Source of the DNA: Streptomyces lincolnensis
GTDB lineage: Bacteria; Actinomycetota; Actinomycetes; Streptomycetales; Streptomycetaceae
Length of the DNA: 64,000 bases
NCBI RefSeq assembly: GCF_021173675.1
Contig: NZ_JAIHON010000001.1
Location: 310,001 to 374,000, forward strand
Direction of reading: 5' to 3'
The stretch's first letter is position 1. Every line of letters starts with the position of its first letter. The notes beneath the pieces are model-generated. The model did not search any database. It was given only the letters and a program-made list of their open reading frames with translations, and was not told where the DNA came from. Shown in pieces: positions 25,923 through 33,531 of this stretch. Position numbers and translations under genes: made by a program.

Positions 25923-27014
25923 TCACCCGGCATGGATCCGGTCCACCAGGATGTCGATCACCAGCGGTGTGCGTGGACCGAAGCTCAGCAGCACGCCGTC
26001 CTCCAGGGTGACGACGCGTCGGTCCAGGCCGGCCGGGGTCTCGCGGATGCCGGGGATGTCGACCAGGCCGTCGACGCCGCCGACGGACTCCAGCCCCTTG
26101 TCCATCATCAGGATGACGTCGGGCCGGGCGGAGACGAGGGCCTCGCTGGTGAGGGGGGTGAACGGCTTGTCCAGGCCCCCTTCGACACCCGCGTCCACCG
26201 CTCCGGCCGCCGCGATCAGGGAGTCCGCGCCGGACCCCTTGCCGCCCATGAGGTAGACGGCCGCGCTGCCGCGCATGTAGAGGAAGGCCACCTTGGGCCT
26301 GCTGCCCTGGGGCACGGCCGCGCGGGCGGCGGCGAGTTCCTTGTCGATGCGGGCGTTGAGGGCCTGGCCCGCGGAGGGCACGCCGAGGGCCTCGGCGATG
26401 CGGGTGGTGCGGGTGGAGACGTCGGCGAGTTCGGTGGCCGGGTCGAGGACGACGACAGGGACTCCGGCGCCCCGGATCTGGTCGATGGCCTCCTTGGGCC
26501 CGGTGTCGGTGTCGGCGAGGACCACCGTCGGCTTCAGCGACAGCACGCTCTCCGCGCTCACGTCGTGGGCCCTGGTCACCTGGGGCAGCTTCTTCGCCTC
26601 GGCGAAGGTGGCGGTGATGTCCCGGCCGACGACCCGGTCCCCGAGCCCCAGCGTGAACACGATCTCCGCCACGCCGCCGTTGAGCGGCAGGATGCGCGAG
26701 GCGTCCTTCACGGTCACCCGGCGGCCGTCGGACGAGTCGACGGTGACGGGCAACTCCGGTGCGGGCGCCTTGCCTTCGAGGGGGACGAGAGTGTTCGTCG
26801 CGAGCTGCTTCTCGGCCGCCGCCGCCCGCTCGCCGGCCGAGGCCGCGGACGCGCTCGACCCCGATCCCGACCCCACTCCCGACCCCGACTCCGGCGAGGA
26901 CGAGGAAGGCGAGGTGCCGCCGCAGGCAGCCGTCAGCAGCGCGAGGGCCAGCACGACCGGCGCCAGCCCCCTGCGCCGCGAAGGGAGTTTCCGGCATCTG
27001 TCGGACATACGCAT
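25923..27014 (-). CDS. HmuT-like heme/iron ABC substrate-binding lipoprotein
   Basis: This 363-residue protein is a periplasmic-binding-type lipoprotein with lipobox LTAAC (Cys31), a Ser/Gly-rich spacer and the TroA-type domain GVAEIVFTLGLGDRVVGRD. The HmuT family binds heme through His and Tyr; His150 in VTRAHD and Tyr246 in AFLYMRG or Tyr254 in VYLMGG are candidates, not proven ligands. No permease or ATPase follows on this strand, so the transporter partner is elsewhere or absent. The ATG at 27014 has GGAAGG upstream. An iron box lies 48 nt before it. Confidence 0.82.
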   Translation of the reverse strand: MRMSDRCRKLPSRRRGLAPVVLALALLTAACGGTSPSSSSPESGSGVGSGSGSSASAASAGERAAAAEKQLATNTLVPLEGKAPAPELPVTVDSSDGRRVTVKDASRILPLNGGVAEIVFTLGLGDRVVGRDITATFAEAKKLPQVTRAHDVSAESVLSLKPTVVLADTDTGPKEAIDQIRGAGVPVVVLDPATELADVSTRTTRIAEALGVPSAGQALNARIDKELAAARAAVPQGSRPKVAFLYMRGSAAVYLMGGKGSGADSLIAAAGAVDAGVEGGLDKPFTPLTSEALVSARPDVILMMDKGLESVGGVDGLVDIPGIRETPAGLDRRVVTLEDGVLLSFGPRTPLVIDILVDRIHAG

Positions 27015-27061
27015 CGCTTGGCCTTCCGAGTCTCTCGTGTGACATACCATCGGCCACCAGA

Positions 27062-27080
27062 TTAGGTTAGGTTTACCTTA
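27062..27080. promoter_or_regulatory. Candidate iron box (DmdR1/DtxR-type operator)
   Basis: TTAGGTTAGGTTTACCTTA matches the reported streptomycete iron-box consensus TTAGGTTAGGCTCACCTAA at 16 of 19 positions. It lies between the divergent HmuT-like gene and the wall-protein gene, so one site could repress both when iron is plentiful. Confidence 0.75.
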
Positions 27081-27104
27081 TTAACTACTGGTGGGGGTGT
27101 TGAC

Positions 27105-27914
27105 GTGAATGGGGCAAGTGGCCTGCGCGGCAGACGAGTTGCGGGAGCGGCCACCCTCGCGGCGATCGCCCTGACGCTCTCGACGACCTCGCCCGCCACG
27201 GCCGCGGGCGGCTCGGCGACGGGCCCCGAGGGCCAGCGGCTCACCGTCTCCAAGTCCTCCGGCCTCGACCCGGCCGGCGAGACGGTGACGGTGTCCGGCA
27301 CCGGCTACAACACCGAGAAGGGCATCTACGTCGCCTTCTGCGTGGACAACGGCGCCGGGAAGACGCCGACCCCGTGCATCGGCGGCGTCGACATGTCCGG
27401 CGAGTCCGGGGCGTCGGTGTGGATCTCCTCCAACCCGCCGTCGTACGGCGAGGGGTTGGCCAAGCCCTACGGCGGCAGCGGGCACAAGGGCACGTTCAGC
27501 GTGAAGCTCAAGGTGCGTTCCAAGGACGCGAACACCGACTGCGGCAAGGCCGGCGTGACCTGCTCGGTGATCAGCCGCAACGACCACACCCGCGGCGGCG
27601 ACCAGAGCCAGACGGTCCGGATCCCGGTCACGTTCGGCGGGAACGGGAGCGGAAGCGGGAACGGCACGTCGGGCGACGGCGGCGCCACCGCGACACCGAG
27701 CGCGAGCACCACCGGCGGCACGACGAGCGGCTCCGGCGACGGCGGTTCCGACGACGGCGGTACGGAGTCGTCGAGCGGGCCCCTGGCCGGCACCGGTTCC
27801 ACCGCGCTGACGGTCGGACTCACCGCCGCCGGGCTGGTCGCGGCCGGCTCCGGCGCCTGGCTCTGGGCGCGGCGCCGTCGTACGGGACACGCGGGCGGCC
27901 CGAGCGCGCACTAG
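27105..27914 (+). CDS. Neocarzinostatin-fold-like surface protein with LAxTG sorting signal
   Basis: This 269-residue protein has a signal peptide (cleavage near ATAA), one beta-sandwich domain with the motifs GTGYNTEKGIYVAFC, TPCIGGVDMSG and TDC...TCSVISRNDH, then a Ser/Gly/Thr linker. It ends with LAGTG (227-231), a membrane helix and a basic tail. The cysteine spacing and final DC-x5-C-x-V segment resemble neocarzinostatin apoprotein; this is a motif-level match. LAxTG points to a class E sortase and wall anchoring. Start is a GTG with a weak GGGGG upstream. Confidence 0.8.
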   Translation: MNGASGLRGRRVAGAATLAAIALTLSTTSPATAAGGSATGPEGQRLTVSKSSGLDPAGETVTVSGTGYNTEKGIYVAFCVDNGAGKTPTPCIGGVDMSGESGASVWISSNPPSYGEGLAKPYGGSGHKGTFSVKLKVRSKDANTDCGKAGVTCSVISRNDHTRGGDQSQTVRIPVTFGGNGSGSGNGTSGDGGATATPSASTTGGTTSGSGDGGSDDGGTESSSGPLAGTGSTALTVGLTAAGLVAAGSGAWLWARRRRTGHAGGPSAH

Positions 27915-27943
27915 GAGCACAGGGAGCAGAGGGAGAAGTGAAG

Positions 27944-28903
27944 ATGACGAAGAGACCCGGCGCCGTCGCCCTGGCGGGCGGCGCCCTGCTCGCGCTGCTG
28001 CACCCGGGGGCGGCCGCCGCACAGGGCGGGGAGGCGTTCCCCCGCGAGGTGTCCGGCGGATTCGCGAGCTGGACCACCACCGGCAACCGCCTCGCCGACC
28101 GGGGCGTGTCGGTCGACGTGACCGCCCCCGCCACCCGGAGTGCCGCGGACCGTGCCTGGTTCCCGGCCACCGCAGGCGGCGCGAACCCCGAAACCGGCGA
28201 CGCGGACGTGGAGTTGGCCGGTTCGGCCCAACTCTCCGGCGCCGCACAGCCGTTGACGCTGAGCGGTCTGCGACTGGAGCTGCGCGACGGCACGGGCACG
28301 CTCCACACCCGGACGGTCGTCGGGACCGGGGCCCGTGAACTGGCCCTGGCCGACGTGACCTTGGGCGACACCGCCCCCGCCGTCCGCACCGGTGGCGTGA
28401 CCTGGTCCGGGCTGAAAGCCTCCCTCACGGACGAGGGGGCACAGCTGCTGTCCGCGTGGAGCGGAAACCCCTTCTCGGAAGGGGACGATCTTGGCTTTCT
28501 CGACGTGACCGTGGGGACCGGGAGCGCCGGTACCGCGCCCACCCCACCCCCGTCACGGCCGGACGCGCCCTCGGGGCCGTCCGCCACACCCCCGCCCCCG
28601 CCCCCGGCACAGGACCCCGAGAAACAGCGGGCGGAACCCGCCGCCTCGGTGGCACGCGCCACTCTGGCCGCCGGCGGCGAACAGACCGTCATCGGCACCG
28701 GTTTCGAGCCCGGCGACGTGGTGCTGGTCGCCATCGACGACGATACCCGCCACCAGGCCGTGGCCGACACCGAGGGCCGGATCTCCCAGACCTTCCCGGT
28801 GTACGCGACGGCCGACGAGGGCGCGCACACGGTCGCACTCTCCACCGTGACCGGGGAGCGCGCCGCCACCACACGGTTCGAGGTCCAACCCGCCGCGGAG
28901 TGA
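27944..28903 (+). CDS. HtaA-like secreted protein
   Basis: This 319-residue protein has a signal peptide (VALAGGALLALL then AAAAQ) and one HtaA-like domain, about residues 30-175, with LELRDGTG, ELALADVTLGD, the VRTGGVTWSGLKASLTDEGA stretch and an ending FSEGDDLGFLDVTVG. HtaA domains bind heme in corynebacteria. A Pro-rich linker and a second Ig-like unit (TVIGTGFEPGDVVLV) follow; there is no membrane anchor or sorting signal, so it may be released as a hemophore. The ATG at 27944 has GGGAG 8 nt upstream; it lies 29 nt after the preceding gene. Confidence 0.76.
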   Translation: MTKRPGAVALAGGALLALLHPGAAAAQGGEAFPREVSGGFASWTTTGNRLADRGVSVDVTAPATRSAADRAWFPATAGGANPETGDADVELAGSAQLSGAAQPLTLSGLRLELRDGTGTLHTRTVVGTGARELALADVTLGDTAPAVRTGGVTWSGLKASLTDEGAQLLSAWSGNPFSEGDDLGFLDVTVGTGSAGTAPTPPPSRPDAPSGPSATPPPPPPAQDPEKQRAEPAASVARATLAAGGEQTVIGTGFEPGDVVLVAIDDDTRHQAVADTEGRISQTFPVYATADEGAHTVALSTVTGERAATTRFEVQPAAE

Positions 28904-28932
28904 TCCGGCGTGTTACCGACACCCTTTGCACA

Positions 28933-28964
28933 CCGAGGAGCGGGCCCCACGGCCCGCTCCTCGG
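28933..28964 (+). terminator. Strong hairpin terminator after the HtaA-like gene
   Basis: A perfect 14-bp stem with a CCAC loop: CCGAGGAGCGGGCC (28933-28946) pairs with GGCCCGCTCCTCGG (28951-28964). It separates the first iron-box operon from the next. Confidence 0.8.
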
Positions 28965-29040
28965 CATGCCCAACTCTCCTGGTCCACCAAGGGCGTTGAG
29001 AACGTTTTGCCGACCGTTGACAATTCCACGGAACTCGTAT

Positions 29041-29059
29041 TTAGGTTTGCCTTACCTAA
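29041..29059 (+). promoter_or_regulatory. Second candidate iron box
   Basis: TTAGGTTTGCCTTACCTAA matches the iron-box consensus at 16 of 19 positions and has inverted TTAGGT/ACCTAA ends. It lies 45 nt before the start of the small secreted protein gene. Confidence 0.78.
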
Positions 29060-29103
29060 CTCCGATCGGAGTGGGGACACCCCAGAAAGGTGAGACGCTC
29101 GCC

Positions 29104-29643
29104 ATGAGAGCCGTTCCTTCCGCACGTACCGCCGCCCGCGCCACCCTCGCCGTCGCCGCCTCCGCCGCCCTCACCCTGGGCCTGGCGACCTCCGCCTCCG
29201 CCGCCACCTCGACCCGCACGATCGTGGACGGCAGCACCACCTACAACCTGTCGGTGACCGCCCCGAACACCGCCTCCGCGGCCGGCCAGGTCATCAACGT
29301 CACCGGCTCCGGCTTCAACACCGGCCAGGGCATCTACGTCGGCCTGTGCGTGGTCAGCGGCGCCCCGGGCGCGGCCAAGCCCACCCCGTGCCTGGGCGGC
29401 CAGGACGAGACCGGCGCCACCGGCGCCTCGCACTGGGTCAACAACACCTTCGGCGGCATGTTCGCCAACAGCTCCAAGTTCGGCACCGGCGGCACCTTCA
29501 ACGTGAACATCTTCGTCAAGGCCACCCTCGACGACGGCCGCGTCTGCGGCGACGACGTCACCTGCGCGATCGTCACGCGCGCCGACCACTTCGACACGGA
29601 CGACCGCAAGTACGACGTCCACGTGCCCATCACCTTCCAGTAG
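29104..29643 (+). CDS. Secreted single-domain neocarzinostatin-fold-like protein
   Basis: This 179-residue protein has a signal peptide ending near SASAAT and one domain like that of the 27105 gene: GSGFNTGQGIYVGLC, TPCLGG, VCGDDVTCAIVTRADH and the last strand VHVPITF. It lacks a wall anchor or transmembrane helix, so it is released or held loosely at the surface. It has its own iron box and is followed by a hairpin at 29656-29679. A ligand-binding or hemophore-like role is inferred from location and fold only. Confidence 0.8.
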   Translation: MRAVPSARTAARATLAVAASAALTLGLATSASAATSTRTIVDGSTTYNLSVTAPNTASAAGQVINVTGSGFNTGQGIYVGLCVVSGAPGAAKPTPCLGGQDETGATGASHWVNNTFGGMFANSSKFGTGGTFNVNIFVKATLDDGRVCGDDVTCAIVTRADHFDTDDRKYDVHVPITFQ

Positions 29644-29655
29644 CCGCCCGCCGGA

Positions 29656-29679
29656 CCGGGCCCTCACGCGGGGGCCCGG
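29656..29679 (+). terminator. Hairpin after the small secreted protein gene
   Basis: CCGGGCCC (29656-29663) pairs with GGGCCCGG (29672-29679) around an 8-nt loop. It may be an attenuator, since the next gene begins only 50 nt later on the same strand. Confidence 0.55.
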
Positions 29680-29729
29680 CTCTCGCACGACCGGAGTGCC
29701 GGGCGCACCCGACACGTGAGGAACTCCCC

Positions 29730-32351
29730 ATGACAGACGACACGCCCGGCCGGCAGCGGCCGGGCCGTACCGGCGGGCCGCGCCTCAGACGCCCCGCGGC
29801 TCTGCTGGGCGCCACCGCCCTGCTGGCCGCCGCGGTCACGGCCGTCACCGTCGGTTCGGCCGCCCAGGCCGCCGACACCCCGAAGACGGCCCTCGGCAAG
29901 AACGGCCAGAAGCTCTCCGTCTCCGCCTCCGCGAACCTGGACCCGGACGGCGAGACGCTCAAGGTCACCGGCGACGGCTACGACGACACCAAGGGCGTCT
30001 ACGTCGCCGTCTGCAAGGACAACGGCGACAACCGCATCCCCACCCCCTGCCTCGGCGGTGCCGACCAGAGCGGCGGCAGCGGCGCCTCGGCGTGGATCAT
30101 CCCCCGGGACGCCTCGGACGAGGGCGCGGGCACGGTCGCCGTCCGGTGGGGCGAGGGCGGCACCTTCGACGTCGAGCTCAAGGTCAGGGCCAAGGACGGC
30201 GGCCTCGACTGCCTCCAGGTCGCCTGCTCCGTCGTCACCCGCGTCGACCACAACGCCGCCGGCGACCGCTCCCAGGACGTCCGCATCCCGCTCTCGTTCG
30301 AGGGCCAGGACCCCGGTGGCGGGAACGGCGGCGGCGACGGCGTGGACGTGCCCGCCGGCACCGTCAGCTATGTGAAGGCCGCCGAGGCCACCGAGGTCGG
30401 CAAGCCGCTGGGTGTCCTGCTCCACCCCGACTCCGGGAAGCTGTACGTCGGTTCGGACAACATCCCGGACACCGGTGACGTCAACGAGGCCGGTCTGTAC
30501 GTGCTGGACCCCAAGGACGGCAAGGTGCTCAGCCGGGTCGCCCAGGCCCCCGGCTCCACCGGCACGATGCTGCCCCGTACCGTCCAGCGGCTCATCGCCC
30601 CGCTCGCCGGTGACGGGGTGGTCTTCCAGTACCCGGTGCGCGGCATCGGCACCGCCAAGGACGGCGACACGGCCGCCAAGGGCGTCTGGCCGCCCGGCTC
30701 GACGGTCACCGGGGCGGCTCCCGGCACCGACGCGTCCACCGTCTTCATCTCCCAGGGCGCCGTCCTGTCCGAGATCGAGATCGCCACGGGCGCGGTGAAG
30801 CGCACGGTCACCCTCGAAGCGGGCGGTGACCTCGCCGCGGACAGCGCCCGCGGTGTCCTGTGGTCCGCCGAGGGCACGGGCGGGAAGCTGCGCCGCGTCG
30901 ACGCGCGCTCCCTCGCCGTCACCGCCCAGGTGGATCTGCCCGCCGAGATCCTCTCCTTCGTCCGGGTCGACCCCGAGACCGGCAACGTCTGGGTGGGCAC
31001 GGGCTATTCGGTGCTCGTCCACGACAAGGACGGCAAGCTCCTGACCACCCTCAAGGGCAAGGACCGGCCCACGGCGGTGGCCTTCGACAGGACCACGGGC
31101 GAGGCGTTCGTCCTGCGCGAGGACTACGGCACCGCCGACGACGGCGCGGACAACGTCGGCGCCCTGGAGGTGTACGACAGCGCCACCTTCCAGCAGGCGG
31201 CCCAGCCCCTCGCCCTGCCCGGCAGCCGCTCCGCCACCTTCGCGGGTGCCGCCGTGACCCCGGGCGCCGGCTCGGTCTTCGTCACGAACCAGGCCGAGAG
31301 CAAGGTCGTCCGGTTCGACCGCCGGGTCTCCCCCGAGGTCACCCAGTCCCCCACCGACCAGTCCGTCGCCCCCGGTGACACGGTGACGTTCGTCGCCGCC
31401 GCCACGGGCACCCCCGAGCCCACCGTGCGCTGGCAGGTCAGCCCGGACGGCGGCCAGACCTGGAACACCGTCGAGGGCGCCACGAAGAACGCGTACTCCT
31501 TCACCGCGAAGGCGGCGCAGAACGGCTACGCGTACCGGGCCGAGTTCACCAACTCCGTGGGCACCACCCGGACGTCGCCGATCACCCTCACGGTCACCGA
31601 GGCCGGCGGCGACGGCGGCGCGGACGGCGGGAACAACGGCGGCGAGGACGACGAACCGTCCGGCACGAAGACCGTCACCGGCCCCGAGGGCCAGAAACTG
31701 ACCGTCACCCCGGTCAACCACCTCGCCACCGAGAACCAGACCCTGAAGATCACCGGTTCCGGCTACGACGAGGACAAGGGCATCTACGTCGCCCTGTGCG
31801 TCGACAACGGCGAGGGCGAACTGCCCACCCCGTGCATCGGCGGTGTCGACATGAGCGGCGCCTCCCACTCCTCGGCGTGGATCTCCTCCAACCCGCCGGA
31901 CTACGGCGAGGAGTTGGCGACGCCGTACGGGGCGGGCGGTTCCTTCGAGGTCGAGCTGACGGTGGACGCCAAGGACGAGTTCACCGACTGCTTCAAGGCC
32001 ACCTGCGTGCTCGCCACCCGCGCCGACCACACCCTCTCCGGCGACCGCTCCCAGGACGTGAAGGTCCCGGTCGCCTTCGTCGGCCAGGACCCGGTGGACA
32101 CCGACCCGGGCACCGGTGACACCGGCGGTACGGGCGGCTCGGGCTCCGGTTCCGGGGGTTCGACGGGCGGCACGAGCACCACGGGCGGCGGCGCCGCTTC
32201 CGGCTCCACGACCGGCGGCTCGGGCACCTCGGCCACGGGCGGCGGCAGTCTCGCCTCCACCGGCGTCACCGTGCTCTCCGTCGCCGCGCTCGCGGCGGCC
32301 CTGCTGGGCGCCGGCTGGGTGGCCTACCGCCGCGGCCGCGCCGTCGGCTGA
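29730..32351 (+). CDS. Multidomain wall protein: NCS-like domain, propeller, Ig-like, NCS-like, LAxTG
   Basis: This 873-residue protein has a long signal region (to about residue 50), a first neocarzinostatin-fold-like domain (about 55-190, TPCLGGADQ and VVTRVDH), a YncE-like repeat region suggesting a beta-propeller (about 205-540, e.g. GVLLHPDSGKLYVGSDN), an Ig-like domain (about 545-630) and a second NCS-like domain (about 650-790, TPCIGGVDMSG and LATRADH). LASTG (841-845), a membrane helix and RRGR form the sorting signal. The two NCS-like units flank a likely ligand- or cell-binding scaffold. Inference: a surface receptor of the iron-regulated system. Confidence 0.8.
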   Translation: MTDDTPGRQRPGRTGGPRLRRPAALLGATALLAAAVTAVTVGSAAQAADTPKTALGKNGQKLSVSASANLDPDGETLKVTGDGYDDTKGVYVAVCKDNGDNRIPTPCLGGADQSGGSGASAWIIPRDASDEGAGTVAVRWGEGGTFDVELKVRAKDGGLDCLQVACSVVTRVDHNAAGDRSQDVRIPLSFEGQDPGGGNGGGDGVDVPAGTVSYVKAAEATEVGKPLGVLLHPDSGKLYVGSDNIPDTGDVNEAGLYVLDPKDGKVLSRVAQAPGSTGTMLPRTVQRLIAPLAGDGVVFQYPVRGIGTAKDGDTAAKGVWPPGSTVTGAAPGTDASTVFISQGAVLSEIEIATGAVKRTVTLEAGGDLAADSARGVLWSAEGTGGKLRRVDARSLAVTAQVDLPAEILSFVRVDPETGNVWVGTGYSVLVHDKDGKLLTTLKGKDRPTAVAFDRTTGEAFVLREDYGTADDGADNVGALEVYDSATFQQAAQPLALPGSRSATFAGAAVTPGAGSVFVTNQAESKVVRFDRRVSPEVTQSPTDQSVAPGDTVTFVAAATGTPEPTVRWQVSPDGGQTWNTVEGATKNAYSFTAKAAQNGYAYRAEFTNSVGTTRTSPITLTVTEAGGDGGADGGNNGGEDDEPSGTKTVTGPEGQKLTVTPVNHLATENQTLKITGSGYDEDKGIYVALCVDNGEGELPTPCIGGVDMSGASHSSAWISSNPPDYGEELATPYGAGGSFEVELTVDAKDEFTDCFKATCVLATRADHTLSGDRSQDVKVPVAFVGQDPVDTDPGTGDTGGTGGSGSGSGGSTGGTSTTGGGAASGSTTGGSGTSATGGGSLASTGVTVLSVAALAAALLGAGWVAYRRGRAVG

Positions 32352-32361
32352 CCGACGACAC

Positions 32362-32388
32362 CGGGCCCTCCCCTCCGGAGGGCCCGGC
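32362..32388. terminator. Bidirectional hairpin between convergent genes
   Basis: CCGGGCCCTCC (32362-32372) pairs with GGAGGGCCCGG (32378-32388) around CCTCC, between the wall-protein gene and the leftward propeller gene. Confidence 0.7.
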
Positions 32389-32405
32389 CCGGTCGGCCCG
32401 AAGGC

Positions 32406-33353
32406 TCAGATCGACACCGCGACGGCGTTGTACGTCGTCTCCGGCGTCGGCGGGGTCGTGAAGCGCGCGTTGACCAGGTACAGGCGGTCACCGAAGCGGG
32501 CGGCCGTGGTCGGCACGTCGAAGCGCGGGTCGGTGACGGTCCGGCGCAGGGTGGCGGTGGTGGCCGCCTTGTCCAGGTCCCAGACGCTGATCAGGTTCAG
32601 CCGGTTCTGCACGACGTACAGCGTGCGGCCGATGCGCCACAGGCCGTCGCCGTTGACGACGGTGTCCTGGCCGACCAGCGTGATCCTGGTGGCGTGGCCC
32701 GTCCTCGGGTCCACGCGGTACAGCTCGCCCGGCGTGCTCTTGACGACGATCAGACCGCGGCCGTCGGGGGTGTCCACGATGCCGTTGCCGTTGTTGACGT
32801 CGGGCAGCTGCACCCAGTCGCCGGTCAGCGGCAGCGTGCGGATCCCGCCCGTCCGGCCGCCGCGCGGGACGCCGTAGAGGAACGCGGCGCGTGAGTCGGT
32901 GAACCAGGCGCGGTCGCCGAGGAGGGTCACGTCGTTGATGAAGTGGCCGGTGGGCTCGGAGAGTTGGTGGGTGACGAGGAGCTCGCCGGTGCGGGCGTCG
33001 TGCACGCGGGCGACGCCGGTGTTGCCGGCGACGTAGAGCAGCCCGTCGTGGTCGATCTTCAGCCCGACGGAGATCAGGCCGGTGGCCCCGGCGAAGAGGA
33101 TCGCCCCCTCGCCGGTGCGCAGGTCGGTGCGGTAGATCGCGCCGTTGGCGCGGGAGCCCATGTAGGCGTACGGCTTGCGGCCGATGGCGATGCCCTCGGG
33201 GAGGAAGCCGTCGGGCAGCGGGAACTCCGTCGGCCAGGGGGTGTTCGGGGCCGCGACCGCCGTGCCGGTGCCGGCCGTCGCCGTGAGGGCGGCGAGAGCG
33301 GCGGCACCGCCCAGCACGGCGCGTCTGGTGGGTCGGGGGTGGGTCGAGCTCAT
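32406..33353 (-). CDS. Secreted SMP-30/NHL-type beta-propeller protein with Tat signal
   Basis: This 315-residue protein starts with a Tat-like signal, STHPRPTRRAVLGG, followed by a hydrophobic stretch. The rest is a repeated beta-propeller with blades such as GLISVGLKIDHDGLLYVAGN and NGNGIVDTPDGRGLIVVKST, typical of SMP-30/gluconolactonase or quinoprotein-like proteins. No catalytic metal set was confirmed, so a hydrolase activity is not claimed. The ATG at 33353 has GGAGG 8 nt upstream. Repeats at 33402-33468 suggest it is regulated. Confidence 0.8.
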   Translation of the reverse strand: MSSTHPRPTRRAVLGGAAALAALTATAGTGTAVAAPNTPWPTEFPLPDGFLPEGIAIGRKPYAYMGSRANGAIYRTDLRTGEGAILFAGATGLISVGLKIDHDGLLYVAGNTGVARVHDARTGELLVTHQLSEPTGHFINDVTLLGDRAWFTDSRAAFLYGVPRGGRTGGIRTLPLTGDWVQLPDVNNGNGIVDTPDGRGLIVVKSTPGELYRVDPRTGHATRITLVGQDTVVNGDGLWRIGRTLYVVQNRLNLISVWDLDKAATTATLRRTVTDPRFDVPTTAARFGDRLYLVNARFTTPPTPETTYNAVAVSI

Positions 33354-33401
33354 GGGTGGGGCCTCCATGACGTCGGCTGCGCTGACAGATGCTGCTGAAC
33401 A

Positions 33402-33468
33402 GTGCCGTCGTAAGCCTTTGCTACTGCACGGTGCTGTCGTAAGCCTTCGTTGACAACTACGTTGACAA
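33402..33468 (-). repeat. Paired direct repeats upstream of the propeller gene
   Basis: Two 17-nt copies of GTGCCGTCGTAAGCCTT (33402-33418, 33431-33447; one mismatch) are 29 nt apart, and TTGTCAACG occurs twice in tandem with a 12-nt period on the minus strand (33448-33468). The set lies 50-115 nt before the start codon and may be an operator or promoter region. Confidence 0.5.
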
Positions 33469-33531
33469 TGGCGTGAGTTGGCAACGATTTTGCGCCGTCC
33501 TGAGTTCCCCGTGACCCGCCCGCCCCCGGTG

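Noticed and set aside
32406-33353. Member of the iron-regulated locus
   Set aside because: It is on the opposite strand behind a bidirectional terminator and has no iron box; shared propeller folds are not evidence of joint function.
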